DNA of 64,000 nucleotides. Source: DRPN01 sp964599235. GTDB lineage: Bacteria > Bacteroidota > Bacteroidia > Bacteroidales > VadinHA17. The DNA is taken from positions 62,001 to 126,000 of the forward strand of contig CAZRDX010000052.1 of the NCBI GenBank assembly GCA_964599235.1, written 5' to 3'. Below, one piece after another: positions 18,902-28,440 of this stretch (position 1 is its first letter; each line of letters begins with the position of its first letter). Under the pieces are notes generated by a model. It saw only the letters and a list, made by a program, of their open reading frames with translations, was not told the origin of the DNA and did no database searches. The position numbers and the translations under genes are program-made.

Positions 18902-19690
18902 ATGGCTACCAAGACCAAGACAAAACAGACGCAGGAACAGAAGGAGACGACGATCGAGGAGCGTTTGAAACTGCTGTATGCCCTGCAGATCACCGACTCG
19001 AAGATCGACAGGATCCGCACTTTACGGGGCGAACTGCCCCTGGAGGTACAGGATCTTGAAGATGAGATCGCAGGCCTCAACACCAGGATCCAGAACTATG
19101 AGAACGAGATCAAGGAGCTCGAGGAGAACATTGCCCGCAAGAAGAACGAGATCAAGGATGCCGAAGCACTGATCAAGAAATACGAGGCCCAGCAGATGAA
19201 CGTGCGGAACAACCGCGAGTTCGACTCGCTCTCCAAGGAGATCGAGTACCAGACGCTGGAGATCGAGCTATGCAACAAGCACATCAAGGAATTCACCAGG
19301 CAGATCGAAGAGAAACGGGAGACCATCGAAAAATCTCAGGAACTGCTCGAGGAAAGAAAAAAGGATCTGGCTTCGAAGAAAGAGGAGTTGGATGAGATCA
19401 TCAACGACACCCAGAAAGAGGAGGAGGTATTGCTGGAACGTTCCAAGGAGTTGCAGACCCAGATCGAGCCCAGGCTGCTTACCGCCTACAAGCGCATCCG
19501 TGCCAACGCCCGCAACGGCCTGGCCATCGTCACCATCCAACGTGACGCCTGCGGAGGTTGTTTCAACAAGATCCCTCCCCAGCGCCAGCTCGACATCAAA
19601 ACCCGTAAGAAAGTGATCGTGTGTGAATATTGCGGCCGCATCCTGGTCGACGAAGAACTGGCCCGGGAAGTAGAAGAACAGGAAAAATAA
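18902..19690 (+). CDS. C4-type zinc ribbon domain protein with coiled coil
   Basis: The 262-residue protein has a long central coiled coil (about 30-185, heptads rich in Glu, Lys, Ile, Leu) and a C-terminal zinc ribbon with CGGC and CEYC cysteine pairs. It belongs to the zf-RING_7/CdsZ-like family that is usually adjacent to Nif3-like genes in Bacteroidota and Chlamydiae. Nucleic-acid binding is expected from the ribbon; the biological role is unclear. It is cytosolic. A strong terminator follows. Confidence 0.9.
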   Translation: MATKTKTKQTQEQKETTIEERLKLLYALQITDSKIDRIRTLRGELPLEVQDLEDEIAGLNTRIQNYENEIKELEENIARKKNEIKDAEALIKKYEAQQMNVRNNREFDSLSKEIEYQTLEIELCNKHIKEFTRQIEEKRETIEKSQELLEERKKDLASKKEELDEIINDTQKEEEVLLERSKELQTQIEPRLLTAYKRIRANARNGLAIVTIQRDACGGCFNKIPPQRQLDIKTRKKVIVCEYCGRILVDEELAREVEEQEK

Positions 19691-19717
19691 CCGGAAAAGA
19701 AAATATTGAAGATCATC

Positions 19718-19750
19718 AAAAAAAAGGGAGGTTTCTCCCTTTTTTTTTTT
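19718..19750 (+). terminator. Intrinsic terminator after the Nif3/zinc-ribbon operon
   Basis: AGGGAG-GTTT-CTCCCT forms a stem extended by an A-run on the left and a T-run of more than ten bases on the right (19741-19750). It lies 28 bp after the zinc-ribbon stop. Confidence 0.85.
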
Positions 19751-19827
19751 CGAAGGATTTTTACTTTTTTTAGAAAAAATATGAAATTTTCAATTTATTG
19801 TACTACTTTCGTATTAAACACCTTAAA

Positions 19828-22719
19828 ATGCGAGGAAAGCGCTTCATCGTCACTTTTTGGTTTCTGCTATTCGTTCTGGCGGTCTCCTTCGGACAAAAGA
19901 CCCTTACCAAAAAAGAGGAGATCAAGAAAAAGTTCGTCGAAGGCAATTCCTTCTTTCTTTTTGAAGAATACAGCGATGCTCTTCCCTATTATCTTGAACT
20001 GATCAAGCTCTTTCCCGACAACAACAATCTCAACTACCGGATAGGACGCTGTTATCTGAACATACCGGGAGAAAAATACAAAGCCATCGCGTACCTGGAG
20101 AAAGCCTCCAAGGACATCTCCCTGAAATACAAGGAATCCTCATTGCGTGAGACCCATGCTCCGCTGGAGACATACTTTTATCTGGGTGATGCCTACCGGG
20201 TGAACAACATGCTTGACAAGGCCATTGAAGCGTACAAGTATTTCCTGGATCATCTGGATCCGCGCAAGTACGACCGCCAGGTGGTGGAGGATCAGATCCA
20301 GGCATGTCTCAATGCCAAGGAGTTGCAGGCCAAACCGCTTTATCTGGCCGAGAAGGATCTGGGCAAACCCATCAACAGTCGTTTTTCCGATTACCGGCCG
20401 GCCGTATCCGGCGATCAGCAGGTGCTTGTCTTCACACGAAAGCTGCCCTTCTATGATGCGGTCTTTTTCAGCAAGAAGGAGAACGGGGTCTGGTCGCCCC
20501 CCATCAACCTCACCCCACAGCTCGGGATCGACCAGGATTTTTACTCCGCCTCCCTTTCGTGGGACGGTAAGACCCTTTACCTGTACAAGAACGACCAGTA
20601 CGACGGCAACCTTTATATCAGCAAATACGACGGGACACGCTGGTCGAAAGTGATTCGTCTGAACGATCACATCAATACCAAATACTGGGAATCGCATGCC
20701 TGTGTCACGAAGGATGGCAAGACGCTCTATTTCACCAGCAACCGCAAAGGCGGATATGGCGGGCTGGACATCTATGTCACCCATCTCGACAGCACCGGCG
20801 ACTGGGGGCCGGCCGTCAACCTCGGCCCGGTGATCAATACCAAATACAATGAGGAAACCCCTTTCATCTCCGAAGACGGCAAAACCCTCTTCTTCAGTTC
20901 ACGCGGACACTTCAACATGGGAGGGTACGATATCTTCTATTCCAACCTGCTTGACAACGGAGAATGGTCGAAGCCGCTCAACATGGGTTACCCCATCAAC
21001 ACCACCGACGATGACCTTTTCTACCAGCCTGTCGGCGAAGGATATTACGCTTACATCTCCAAATTTTCGGATCAAGGTCTGGGAAAGATGGACATCTTCA
21101 AGATCGAGATCTTCTCGGCCGAACATCCGCGCAAGTTCAGAATCGAGGGTACGATCGACACACGGACCGTCCCGATTCCAGTGGATAACCACAAGATCTT
21201 CGTTTCCTTGCTCAATGAAGACATGTCCGACACCCTTCAGTCGGTCAATCCGGATACCACAGGCCATTACAGTTTCACCGCCACCGCCGGGGAATATCAT
21301 CTGGCGGTGGGAGGAGAAGGGTTCAGTACCACCACCTACCCGCTTTCCCTTCCCAACAGTCTTGACAAGGAGGTAGTCACCATGCCCCTGACCAGTCTGG
21401 TGTTACTGGATCAAACAGCTGTACTTGACATCGCCAACACCACCTTCGAGACCAAGGCCGGCGACACACTGCATCTCAATCTCAACACGGAAAAAGGTTC
21501 ATGGCTGACGATGATGGTCTATCAGGATTCCACCCTGATGGATTCGATCCGGCTTTTCATCAAGAGCGATACGTTGGATCTGCCGTTGCTGCCTCCGCCC
21601 GGACGAAGCCGCGTGGTCCTGAGCCTCACCGACCGGTACGGCAACACAACCCAGAAAGAGATCTATCTCAATGTACCGTTGCCACCGCCGCCTGTGGCCC
21701 AAACGGTCGAGGAGCGGCCCGAACACGCTTTGCCCACACCCAACATATCGCCCGCGGAGCTCCGTAAGATGGAAGATTTCCTGGATGTGCTGGAACACTA
21801 TGCCACAGGCAGTCTGCTTGAGGAGATCCGGAAGATCGATCCGGCAGCCATGCACTTCAACAACCAATTCGACATCATCGATTACCTCAAGAAAAAAGCC
21901 GCGGTCTCCAGTTACACCACGGAAGATGTGGATCGTCTGTTGCTTTTGGCAGCCACCAAGGACACCGAGGAACTCGACTACGTCTACCGCAATCTGCAGG
22001 CCACCGCTGAAGGAGACCTGAAAGCCTTGCTCGACACCCTCGATCTTGAAAAAGAGGGTATCCAGACCGCTCAGGAACTCTTTAATTACCTCTCGCAGGC
22101 TGCCCGGCAAGGCACGATCGACAGCAGTGAGGTAAAAAGCACGATCGTGAGTATGGCCAGCGCTACCGACCAGGGCCTCATTCAGATGTATCGCAACCTG
22201 TCCGATCTCTCCACCGGGAAGATCAAAGAGGCCGTCAACGAGGCCAACCCGGAGAAGAAAGAGATCTATTCCGCCTGGGAACTCACAAACTACCTGATGG
22301 ACCGCTCCCAGAGCCTTGGATACAGCCACCAGGAGCTGATCTATCTCTTCGCCCGCATCGCTTCCAACGGCGATCCGGATGTAAACCATTTCCTGGAAAA
22401 AATGACCGGCAAGTCCAGTGGTCCCCTCTATGAATTGCTGAAAAACATGGACCTTTCCGCTTTGGGGATCCACAACATCAAGGAACTGCTCGACTACCTG
22501 ATCGCCCATGAAACCCAGTATGGGTACAGTGACAAAGACATCCTGCGCACCCTCACACGCATCATCATCGCGTCCGACATTGACGAGAACAAGGTGAGAC
22601 AACTGCTGGAAGAAGGAGAGATCCTGGAAGGAGGAAAAGGCAAAGAGCTCTACTGGATCATCCCGCTCATCATCGCAGGGCTCGTTGCGGGTTACGTAAT
22701 ATGGAAACGCAGAAAATGA
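19828..22719 (+). CDS. PorE-like TPR/PD40 protein with four 68-residue C-terminal repeats and membrane anchor
   Basis: The 963-residue exported protein starts at ATG 19828 (MRGKRFIVTFWFLLFVLA signal); an upstream TTG is not credible. Order: TPR-like helices (about 25-175), a PD40/WD40-like propeller with repeated DGKTLYF-type strands (about 185-425), a carboxypeptidase-regulatory-like beta domain (about 440-520), a linker, four gapless 68-residue helical repeats (first aligned residue near 661), then one transmembrane helix (YWIIPLIIAGLVAGYVIW) and a KRRK tail. TPR, propeller and CRD recall PorE of the type IX secretion system, but OmpA is replaced by the repeats. It heads an array of five paralogues. 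Confidence 0.85.
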   Translation: MRGKRFIVTFWFLLFVLAVSFGQKTLTKKEEIKKKFVEGNSFFLFEEYSDALPYYLELIKLFPDNNNLNYRIGRCYLNIPGEKYKAIAYLEKASKDISLKYKESSLRETHAPLETYFYLGDAYRVNNMLDKAIEAYKYFLDHLDPRKYDRQVVEDQIQACLNAKELQAKPLYLAEKDLGKPINSRFSDYRPAVSGDQQVLVFTRKLPFYDAVFFSKKENGVWSPPINLTPQLGIDQDFYSASLSWDGKTLYLYKNDQYDGNLYISKYDGTRWSKVIRLNDHINTKYWESHACVTKDGKTLYFTSNRKGGYGGLDIYVTHLDSTGDWGPAVNLGPVINTKYNEETPFISEDGKTLFFSSRGHFNMGGYDIFYSNLLDNGEWSKPLNMGYPINTTDDDLFYQPVGEGYYAYISKFSDQGLGKMDIFKIEIFSAEHPRKFRIEGTIDTRTVPIPVDNHKIFVSLLNEDMSDTLQSVNPDTTGHYSFTATAGEYHLAVGGEGFSTTTYPLSLPNSLDKEVVTMPLTSLVLLDQTAVLDIANTTFETKAGDTLHLNLNTEKGSWLTMMVYQDSTLMDSIRLFIKSDTLDLPLLPPPGRSRVVLSLTDRYGNTTQKEIYLNVPLPPPPVAQTVEERPEHALPTPNISPAELRKMEDFLDVLEHYATGSLLEEIRKIDPAAMHFNNQFDIIDYLKKKAAVSSYTTEDVDRLLLLAATKDTEELDYVYRNLQATAEGDLKALLDTLDLEKEGIQTAQELFNYLSQAARQGTIDSSEVKSTIVSMASATDQGLIQMYRNLSDLSTGKIKEAVNEANPEKKEIYSAWELTNYLMDRSQSLGYSHQELIYLFARIASNGDPDVNHFLEKMTGKSSGPLYELLKNMDLSALGIHNIKELLDYLIAHETQYGYSDKDILRTLTRIIIASDIDENKVRQLLEEGEILEGGKGKELYWIIPLIIAGLVAGYVIWKRRK
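21814..22629 (+). repeat. Four tandem 204-bp (68-codon) repeats, divergent in sequence
   Basis: Units start at about 21814, 22018, 22222 and 22426. They align without gaps over 68 residues: invariant Tyr-Leu at unit positions 24-25 (IDYL, FNYL, TNYL, LDYL), acidic residue at 20, Asp/Asn at 9, Tyr/Ile at 34 and a hydrophobic helix at 40-48. The DNA has diverged, so the period is kept by protein constraint. I do not recognise the repeat as a named family. Confidence 0.85.
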
Positions 22720-22794
22720 TCCTGCCACAAAGGTTAATACCCCTTGCTTTGCAGGCGCAGGGGAATGGATGGTGGTGATTTGAAATATTATTTT

Positions 22795-22802
22795 TAAATT
22801 TG
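22795..22802 (+). promoter_or_regulatory. Promoter-like TAAATTTG box before the second PorE-like gene
   Basis: TAAATTTG matches TAnnTTTG 24 bp before the ATG. The context TTTTTAAATTTG recurs before the fourth gene of the array (26918-26925). Confidence 0.4.
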
Positions 22803-22826
22803 TTTCAATGCATAAACCCTATACCT

Positions 22827-24803
22827 ATGAAGCGACTTCTACTCACCTCCGCTTTCCTGTTGCTGCTCTTACCGGGTTACACGCAATATAGCAAAGAAGT
22901 CAAGAGGGCTTTTCTTGACGGTGAATATTTCCTTGCGATGGAAGCTTACCGGGATGCACTGGAAGGTTACCTGAAAGTGCTGGAGGTGGCTCCCGACAAT
23001 GCCAACATCAATTACCGTGTGGGGCTGTGTTATCTTAACATTCCCGGGAAGAAGGAGCAGGCCATCCCTTACCTGGAGAAAGCAGTGAAGAACATCACCA
23101 GCGATTACAAGGAAGGGAACATCAAAGAGGACCATGCTCCTACCGATGCCTGGTTCTTCCTGGGACAGGCCTATTTCCTGCAGTATCGGCTGGATGACGC
23201 CAAGAAGTGCTTCCAGAAATACCTTTCGGTGATCACCGAAGCGGACACCCTGGACCTCGATTTTGTCAAACAGGAGCTGGCTGCCGTCGACCGGACACGG
23301 GAGTTCATGAAACATCCCATCGCTTTCGCAGCGGAGAACCTGGGAAAAACCATCAATAACGCCACCCAGAACTTTGACGCGGTGGTCTCAGGCGATGAAT
23401 CGACCCTTGTCTATGTCACCAGTCTCAAATTTTACGATGCGGTTTTCTACAGCAAGAATAAGGATGGCCAGTGGCAGCCTCCCCGCAACATCACCCCCGA
23501 GCTCCAGTCGGACGGAGACCTTTATCCCGCGGGCATCTCATACGACGGCAAGACCCTTTACCTCTCCAAGAACGACCGTTTCAACAGCGACATCTATGTA
23601 AGCCGCCTGGAGAACGGAAAATGGACCAAGGCTGAAAAACTGGGCAAGAACATCAACACAAGGTACTGGGAGTCGAGTGCCACCCTTTCGCCCGACGGAA
23701 AGACCCTCTACTTCACCAGCAACCGGACCGGCTCGTACGGGGGCCTGGACATCTATGTCTCCCAATGGGATGAAACACTCAACGCCTGGGGTCCGCCCAA
23801 GAACCTCGGCCCGGTGATCAACACGAAATTCAATGAGGAAACCCCCTTCCTCTCCAATGACGGCAAGACCCTCTACTTCAGCTCGCAGGGTCACAACAGC
23901 ATGGGCGGTTTCGACATCTTCTATTCCGAGATGAAACCCGACGGCAGCTGGTCGGAACCGGTCAACATCGGTTATCCGGTCAACACCACCGACGACGATC
24001 TTTTCTTTGTCCCCATCGTCGCCAGGATCTACGGTTACTATTCCATGTTCGATCCTGAGACCACCCTGGGTGACCGGGATATTTACCGTCTCGAGTTCTA
24101 TTCCGACCTGAACCCGCGGCCGGTGAACATCCGGGGCAAGATCGACTTCCAGGGTACGCCGCCGGCAACGGCCGAAGTCGTGCTCACCGACGACCGAGGC
24201 CAGGTGATCCGCAAGATACCGCTGGCTGAGGACGGGAGTTTCTCCTTCACGGAAAAGATCAAAGGTCAATATCATCTGATCGTAAAAGCGGATCATTTCC
24301 AGGAAGGCAAAAAGAACATAGAGATCCCCGCCGACTATTCGGTGGGTGAGGTGAAGGTATCCATGACCCTTCAGCCAGCGGTGGCAGAGACCATCACCCT
24401 GCCGGTTATCTTCTTCGGTTTCGACAAGTACGACATCCCGCAGGAAGAGCGTGACAAGATCACCGCCCTGGCAGAAGTGATGAAAATGAATCCATCACTT
24501 ACTGTTGAACTGGTAGGTTATGCCGATGCCAAAGGTCCTGCACGTTACAACCGGCGTCTGTCGCTCAAGCGGGCCAAAGCCGTGGCGGCCATGCTGGAGG
24601 AAGCCGGCATCGAGGCTTCACGTCTCACGGTGAGAGGAGAAGGTGAGACCCACTTCCTGGCCATCAACAAGTACCCCAATGGCAAGGATTGTCCTGAGGG
24701 ACGGGCCTTCAACCGTCGTGTGGAGGTCCATGTGGTCAACAGTGGCGGAAAGAAAGTAGTTACCGAGATCCCGGAGATCCCCGATGAACTGAAGATGAAA
24801 TAA
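22827..24803 (+). CDS. PorE-like outer-membrane/peptidoglycan linker: TPR, PD40 propeller, CRD, OmpA
   Basis: From ATG 22827 the product is 658 residues with a signal peptide (MKRLLLTSAFLLLLLPGYTQ). Domains: TPR-like (about 20-160), PD40 propeller with SPDGKTLYFTSNR-type strands (about 175-415), a CRD-like beta sandwich (about 430-510) and a C-terminal OmpA domain (about 530-645) with the peptidoglycan-contacting Asp in YADAKG and Arg in RAFNRRVEV. This is the domain order described for PorE, a T9SS lipoprotein binding peptidoglycan. Here the N-terminus shows no lipobox, so it may be periplasmic. An upstream TTG start was rejected. Confidence 0.87.
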   Translation: MKRLLLTSAFLLLLLPGYTQYSKEVKRAFLDGEYFLAMEAYRDALEGYLKVLEVAPDNANINYRVGLCYLNIPGKKEQAIPYLEKAVKNITSDYKEGNIKEDHAPTDAWFFLGQAYFLQYRLDDAKKCFQKYLSVITEADTLDLDFVKQELAAVDRTREFMKHPIAFAAENLGKTINNATQNFDAVVSGDESTLVYVTSLKFYDAVFYSKNKDGQWQPPRNITPELQSDGDLYPAGISYDGKTLYLSKNDRFNSDIYVSRLENGKWTKAEKLGKNINTRYWESSATLSPDGKTLYFTSNRTGSYGGLDIYVSQWDETLNAWGPPKNLGPVINTKFNEETPFLSNDGKTLYFSSQGHNSMGGFDIFYSEMKPDGSWSEPVNIGYPVNTTDDDLFFVPIVARIYGYYSMFDPETTLGDRDIYRLEFYSDLNPRPVNIRGKIDFQGTPPATAEVVLTDDRGQVIRKIPLAEDGSFSFTEKIKGQYHLIVKADHFQEGKKNIEIPADYSVGEVKVSMTLQPAVAETITLPVIFFGFDKYDIPQEERDKITALAEVMKMNPSLTVELVGYADAKGPARYNRRLSLKRAKAVAAMLEEAGIEASRLTVRGEGETHFLAINKYPNGKDCPEGRAFNRRVEVHVVNSGGKKVVTEIPEIPDELKMK

Positions 24804-24846
24804 CGCTCCCCGGCAAGCTGACCAGGGGGAGGAAAGCCTGTCCACC

Positions 24847-26838
24847 ATGAAAAGAGGGGTTGCCTGTGGGATCGTTCTGTGGTCCATACTGGGTGTTTTG
24901 CTTATGGCACAGATACCCGGTAGGGATATAACCGCCGAGAAGATCTTTTACAAGGCCAATTTCCTCACTCTTTACGACAAATGGGAAGAGGCACTGCCTC
25001 TTTATCTGCAGTTGGAGCAGGAGGACAGCACCAATGCCAACCTGCATTATCTCATCGGCCGTTGCTACCTACACATCCCGGGATTGAAAGGGGAGGCCAT
25101 CCCCTGGCTTGAGAAAGCCACGCGGGACATCACCCGGCGATACCGGAAAGAGCTGTACGACGAACGGCATGCCCCCCGTGAGACATGGCTTCTTCTGGCC
25201 CGCGCACGACAGATCGTCGGCGACCTCGACAAGGCGGAAGAGGCGGCAGCAAAATACCAGAAGCTGCTCAGGAAAAAGGAAGATCATGCCGAAGTGTCCC
25301 GTCTCCTGGAAAGCTGCCGGCTGGCCAGGAAGATGCTGCAAGAACATCCCGATGTGGAGCTCATCCAGCCGGAACTGCTGAAGGTGGGCAAGGTCAACTA
25401 CCACCCTGCCGTATCGGGCGATGGCAAGGTCATGGTGTTCATGAGCGATACGCGCTACTATCACGCCATTTATTTCACACGTCGCGAGAGCGGCGCCTGG
25501 ATCACCCCTCGCAACATCACCATGGACATTGAGTCGGACGGCACCTATCGTGTGGCCTCGCTCAACCACGACGGCACACTCCTGTTCCTCACCGTGCCGG
25601 TGCACGGGAACTACAACATCTTCATCAGCCGGTGGGACAACCAAGAACAGCGCTGGAGCAAGGCAGCTCCCCTCCGGGGGAGGGTGAACAGCCTGAAGAA
25701 CGAGATCTTTGCCTCTCTTTCGCCGGACGGACAAGAGCTCTATTTCGTCAGCGACCGGGGCGGTGGCGAAGGGGGATACGACATTTTTGTCGCCCGCCGG
25801 GATGAGAAAGGCGAATGGAGCAAGATCACCCCCCTCGGCGCCCCTGTCAACACGCCAGGCAACGAACGGTCTCCCCTTCTGGCTGACAACGGGAAAAAAC
25901 TCTTTTTCAGTTCCGACCGGCACAACACTATGGGAGGATACGACATCTTCATGAGCCAATACAGGAACGGCAGCTGGTCAAAGCCACAGAACGTGGGCCA
26001 TCCTCCCAACACCACGGATGATGATCTCTTCTTCGTCCCTGTCGAAGGCGGCTACCTGGGTTACTTTACACAATATTCCGTCCGTGCCCCCAAAAGAGCC
26101 AACATCACCACGGTCGAGTTCTACTCTGACGAGCATCCCCGTCCGGTGATCGTGGAAGGGCGATTCACACCCTCCGGCCGGGAGGCTCTTCCCCCCACGG
26201 TGACGGCGGTGGTGGTCGACCGTACCAGCGGCAAAGAGGTGGCGGTGATCACCTCCGACGATCAGGGTCATTTCCGCCTGCGCCTGCCAACAGGCGAATA
26301 CCGCATCACCGTACAGGGTGAAGGTGTGGAAAAGACCTCACAGGATATCTCGCTGGAAGCCGGTCAAAAACATGTTGCCCTGGAGATGCCTGTCGAGGTA
26401 CTGCCTCCCCCTGAAGAGAGAACCATCTATACCATCCGCCCGGTCCATTTTGCATTCAACCGTTACGATCTCACCCCCAGGGCACGTGGCATCCTCGACA
26501 GCCTGGTATCCATTTTGACCGAACTGCCTGCCGTTACGGTGGTGATCGAGGGTCATACCGACGCATTGGGGAGCGAAGCTTACAATATGCGACTCTCCCT
26601 GCGTCGTGCAAGATCGGTACGGGATTATCTCATCCGGCAAGGGATCTCTTCCTCTAGGCTTTCCGTCAAAGGCTACGGAGAGAGCCGTCCCGTGGCACGT
26701 AACAGCAATCCCGACGGTTCCGACAACCCCCGCGGTCGGGCCCTCAACCGCCGCGCCACCTACCGCTTCCAGGGCAAGGAAAGCGAAAGGATCCGGATCA
26801 TCCAGGAAGTACCACAGGAACTGCGACCCCTGCATTGA
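24847..26838 (+). CDS. PorE-like protein: TPR, PD40 propeller, CRD, OmpA
   Basis: The 663-residue exported protein has the same order as the gene before it: signal (MKRGVACGIVLWSILGVLLM), TPR-like helices with a YLHIPG turn shared by the array, a PD40 propeller (LSPDGQELYFVSDRGGGEGGY), a CRD-like domain, and an OmpA domain with GHTDALGSEAYN and RALNRRATY, which keep the peptidoglycan-binding Asp and Arg. It lies 43 bp after its neighbour on the same strand, so co-transcription is likely. Divergence between the two OmpA copies suggests an old duplication. Confidence 0.87.
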   Translation: MKRGVACGIVLWSILGVLLMAQIPGRDITAEKIFYKANFLTLYDKWEEALPLYLQLEQEDSTNANLHYLIGRCYLHIPGLKGEAIPWLEKATRDITRRYRKELYDERHAPRETWLLLARARQIVGDLDKAEEAAAKYQKLLRKKEDHAEVSRLLESCRLARKMLQEHPDVELIQPELLKVGKVNYHPAVSGDGKVMVFMSDTRYYHAIYFTRRESGAWITPRNITMDIESDGTYRVASLNHDGTLLFLTVPVHGNYNIFISRWDNQEQRWSKAAPLRGRVNSLKNEIFASLSPDGQELYFVSDRGGGEGGYDIFVARRDEKGEWSKITPLGAPVNTPGNERSPLLADNGKKLFFSSDRHNTMGGYDIFMSQYRNGSWSKPQNVGHPPNTTDDDLFFVPVEGGYLGYFTQYSVRAPKRANITTVEFYSDEHPRPVIVEGRFTPSGREALPPTVTAVVVDRTSGKEVAVITSDDQGHFRLRLPTGEYRITVQGEGVEKTSQDISLEAGQKHVALEMPVEVLPPPEERTIYTIRPVHFAFNRYDLTPRARGILDSLVSILTELPAVTVVIEGHTDALGSEAYNMRLSLRRARSVRDYLIRQGISSSRLSVKGYGESRPVARNSNPDGSDNPRGRALNRRATYRFQGKESERIRIIQEVPQELRPLH

Positions 26839-26917
26839 GAACGATCCTCCCTCGACGGAAAGTAACCAACCTGTTCGGTTTTGCGTATCATTGTTGTGCA
26901 TTTCATGATTATTTTTT

Positions 26918-26925
26918 TAAATTTG
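26918..26925 (+). promoter_or_regulatory. Promoter-like TAAATTTG box before the fourth PorE-like gene
   Basis: TAAATTTG lies 24 bp before the ATG at 26950 in a 111-bp AT-rich gap that follows GC-rich coding sequence. Its distance from the start is the same as that of the box before the second gene. Confidence 0.45.
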
Positions 26926-26949
26926 ACATAATCTTAGTTTAATTATCCG

Positions 26950-28440
26950 ATGAGAATCGCTTCCATCATAATCATCTTCCTTACTTCTTCTTTGCTTTTT
27001 ACAGCTACCGCCCAAAACGAGAACGACCTGGAAGGTGCTCTGAAAGACGGCGATTACTTCTTTTTCGGGGAAGATTATCAGGAAGCCTTGTACAACTACC
27101 TGAAGCTGGTCGGCACCCCGTATGAAAACGCCAATCTGGACTACAAGATCGGTGTATGTTATCTGCATGTGCCCGGAGAAGAGACCAAGGCCATTCCTTT
27201 TTTGGAGAAGGCGGTAAAAGACATCAACCCCAAATACAAGAAGCGTTCTCCCAAGGAGACGAAAGCTCCCGAATATGCGATCTTTTATTTGGGTGATGCC
27301 TACCGCATCGCCAACCGTCTGGACAAAGCCCTGGAAGCTTACCAGCAGTTCCTCAACCTGCCCGATTTCGATGACAGGTACAACCGAACCATAGTGGAAA
27401 ACGCTATCAGATCCTGTGAGAAAGCCAAGATCATTCAGGACATTCCCGTGCAGGTGGAGGAGCAGAACCTGGGCAAACCCATCAACACTTCCACAAACAA
27501 TTATGCCCCTGTCGTATCGCGTGACGAGACGGTGCTCATCTATATGACCGAGCTGAAGTTCTACAATGCCATATTCATGTCACGCCGGGAAGGGGGCAAC
27601 TGGACCGCACCGGTGAACATCACCCCTCAGGTAGGTTCCGACGGCGATGCTTATCCCACCGACATCTCTGCTGACAAGCAGACTCTCTATCTGGTCCGGG
27701 GCACGGGCAACGAACGTGACATATACATCAGCCACTGGAAGGATGGTTTCTGGACCAAAATGGAACCGCTGGGAGAGAACATCAACTCCGGCAGAGCGGA
27801 AGCTCATGCCAGCCTCTCGCCCGACAACAAGATTCTTTACTTTTCCAGCAACCGGCGTGGAGGTTTCGGGAAAATGGATATTTACCGTTCGCGGCTCCAG
27901 GCTGATGGCACCTGGGGACCGGCCGAGAACCTGGGAAAGACCATCAACACACCTTTCAACGAAGACGCCCCTTACCTCTCCGACGATGGCAGCAAACTCT
28001 TCTTCGTCTCCGAAGGCCATTACAACATGGGCGGTTATGACATTTTCTTCTCCAAACGAAAAGACAACGGCTGGGAGATCCCGACCAACATCGGCTACCC
28101 CGTCAACACCACGGGCGATAACGATTATTTCTTCCCGGTCAGGAACGGTCTGGCCGGCTATCTCGCCCTGATACGTGACGATGGCTACGGCAAGAAAGAC
28201 ATCTACCGTATCGAGATCATCCCCAATGAAAAACCTGAAGTACGGGTATACGAAGGGGCGGTGGAGATGCACGGCAGGAAGGTCGACCCCGCAAAACGGC
28301 ACGAGATCATCATCCGGGACAAAGGTACAGGCGATGTTCTCATACGCATCATTTACGATCCCAAAACCCGTACCTACCGTTATTATTCCTCATCGGGAAA
28401 TTATCTATACGAATACAAGGTTAACACGAACGACCTATGA
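26950..28440 (+). CDS. PorE-like TPR/PD40 protein without a peptidoglycan-binding domain
   Basis: The 496-residue exported protein has a signal peptide (IIIFLTSSLLFTATAQ), TPR-like helices, a PD40 propeller (SPDNKILYFSSNRRGGFG, YLSDDGSKLFFVSEG) and a short C-terminal strand domain ending YEYKVNTNDL. It stops where its paralogues continue into OmpA or repeats. Its last codons overlap the next ATG by 4 bases (ATGA), so the following SPOR-like paralogue is translationally coupled and may supply the cell-wall contact as a partner. Confidence 0.85.
   Translation: MRIASIIIIFLTSSLLFTATAQNENDLEGALKDGDYFFFGEDYQEALYNYLKLVGTPYENANLDYKIGVCYLHVPGEETKAIPFLEKAVKDINPKYKKRSPKETKAPEYAIFYLGDAYRIANRLDKALEAYQQFLNLPDFDDRYNRTIVENAIRSCEKAKIIQDIPVQVEEQNLGKPINTSTNNYAPVVSRDETVLIYMTELKFYNAIFMSRREGGNWTAPVNITPQVGSDGDAYPTDISADKQTLYLVRGTGNERDIYISHWKDGFWTKMEPLGENINSGRAEAHASLSPDNKILYFSSNRRGGFGKMDIYRSRLQADGTWGPAENLGKTINTPFNEDAPYLSDDGSKLFFVSEGHYNMGGYDIFFSKRKDNGWEIPTNIGYPVNTTGDNDYFFPVRNGLAGYLALIRDDGYGKKDIYRIEIIPNEKPEVRVYEGAVEMHGRKVDPAKRHEIIIRDKGTGDVLIRIIYDPKTRTYRYYSSSGNYLYEYKVNTNDL

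Noticed and set aside
19798..19827. TTG start of the first PorE-like gene
   Set aside because: The ATG at 19828 opens a proper signal peptide; the TTG would add ten residues from the leader.
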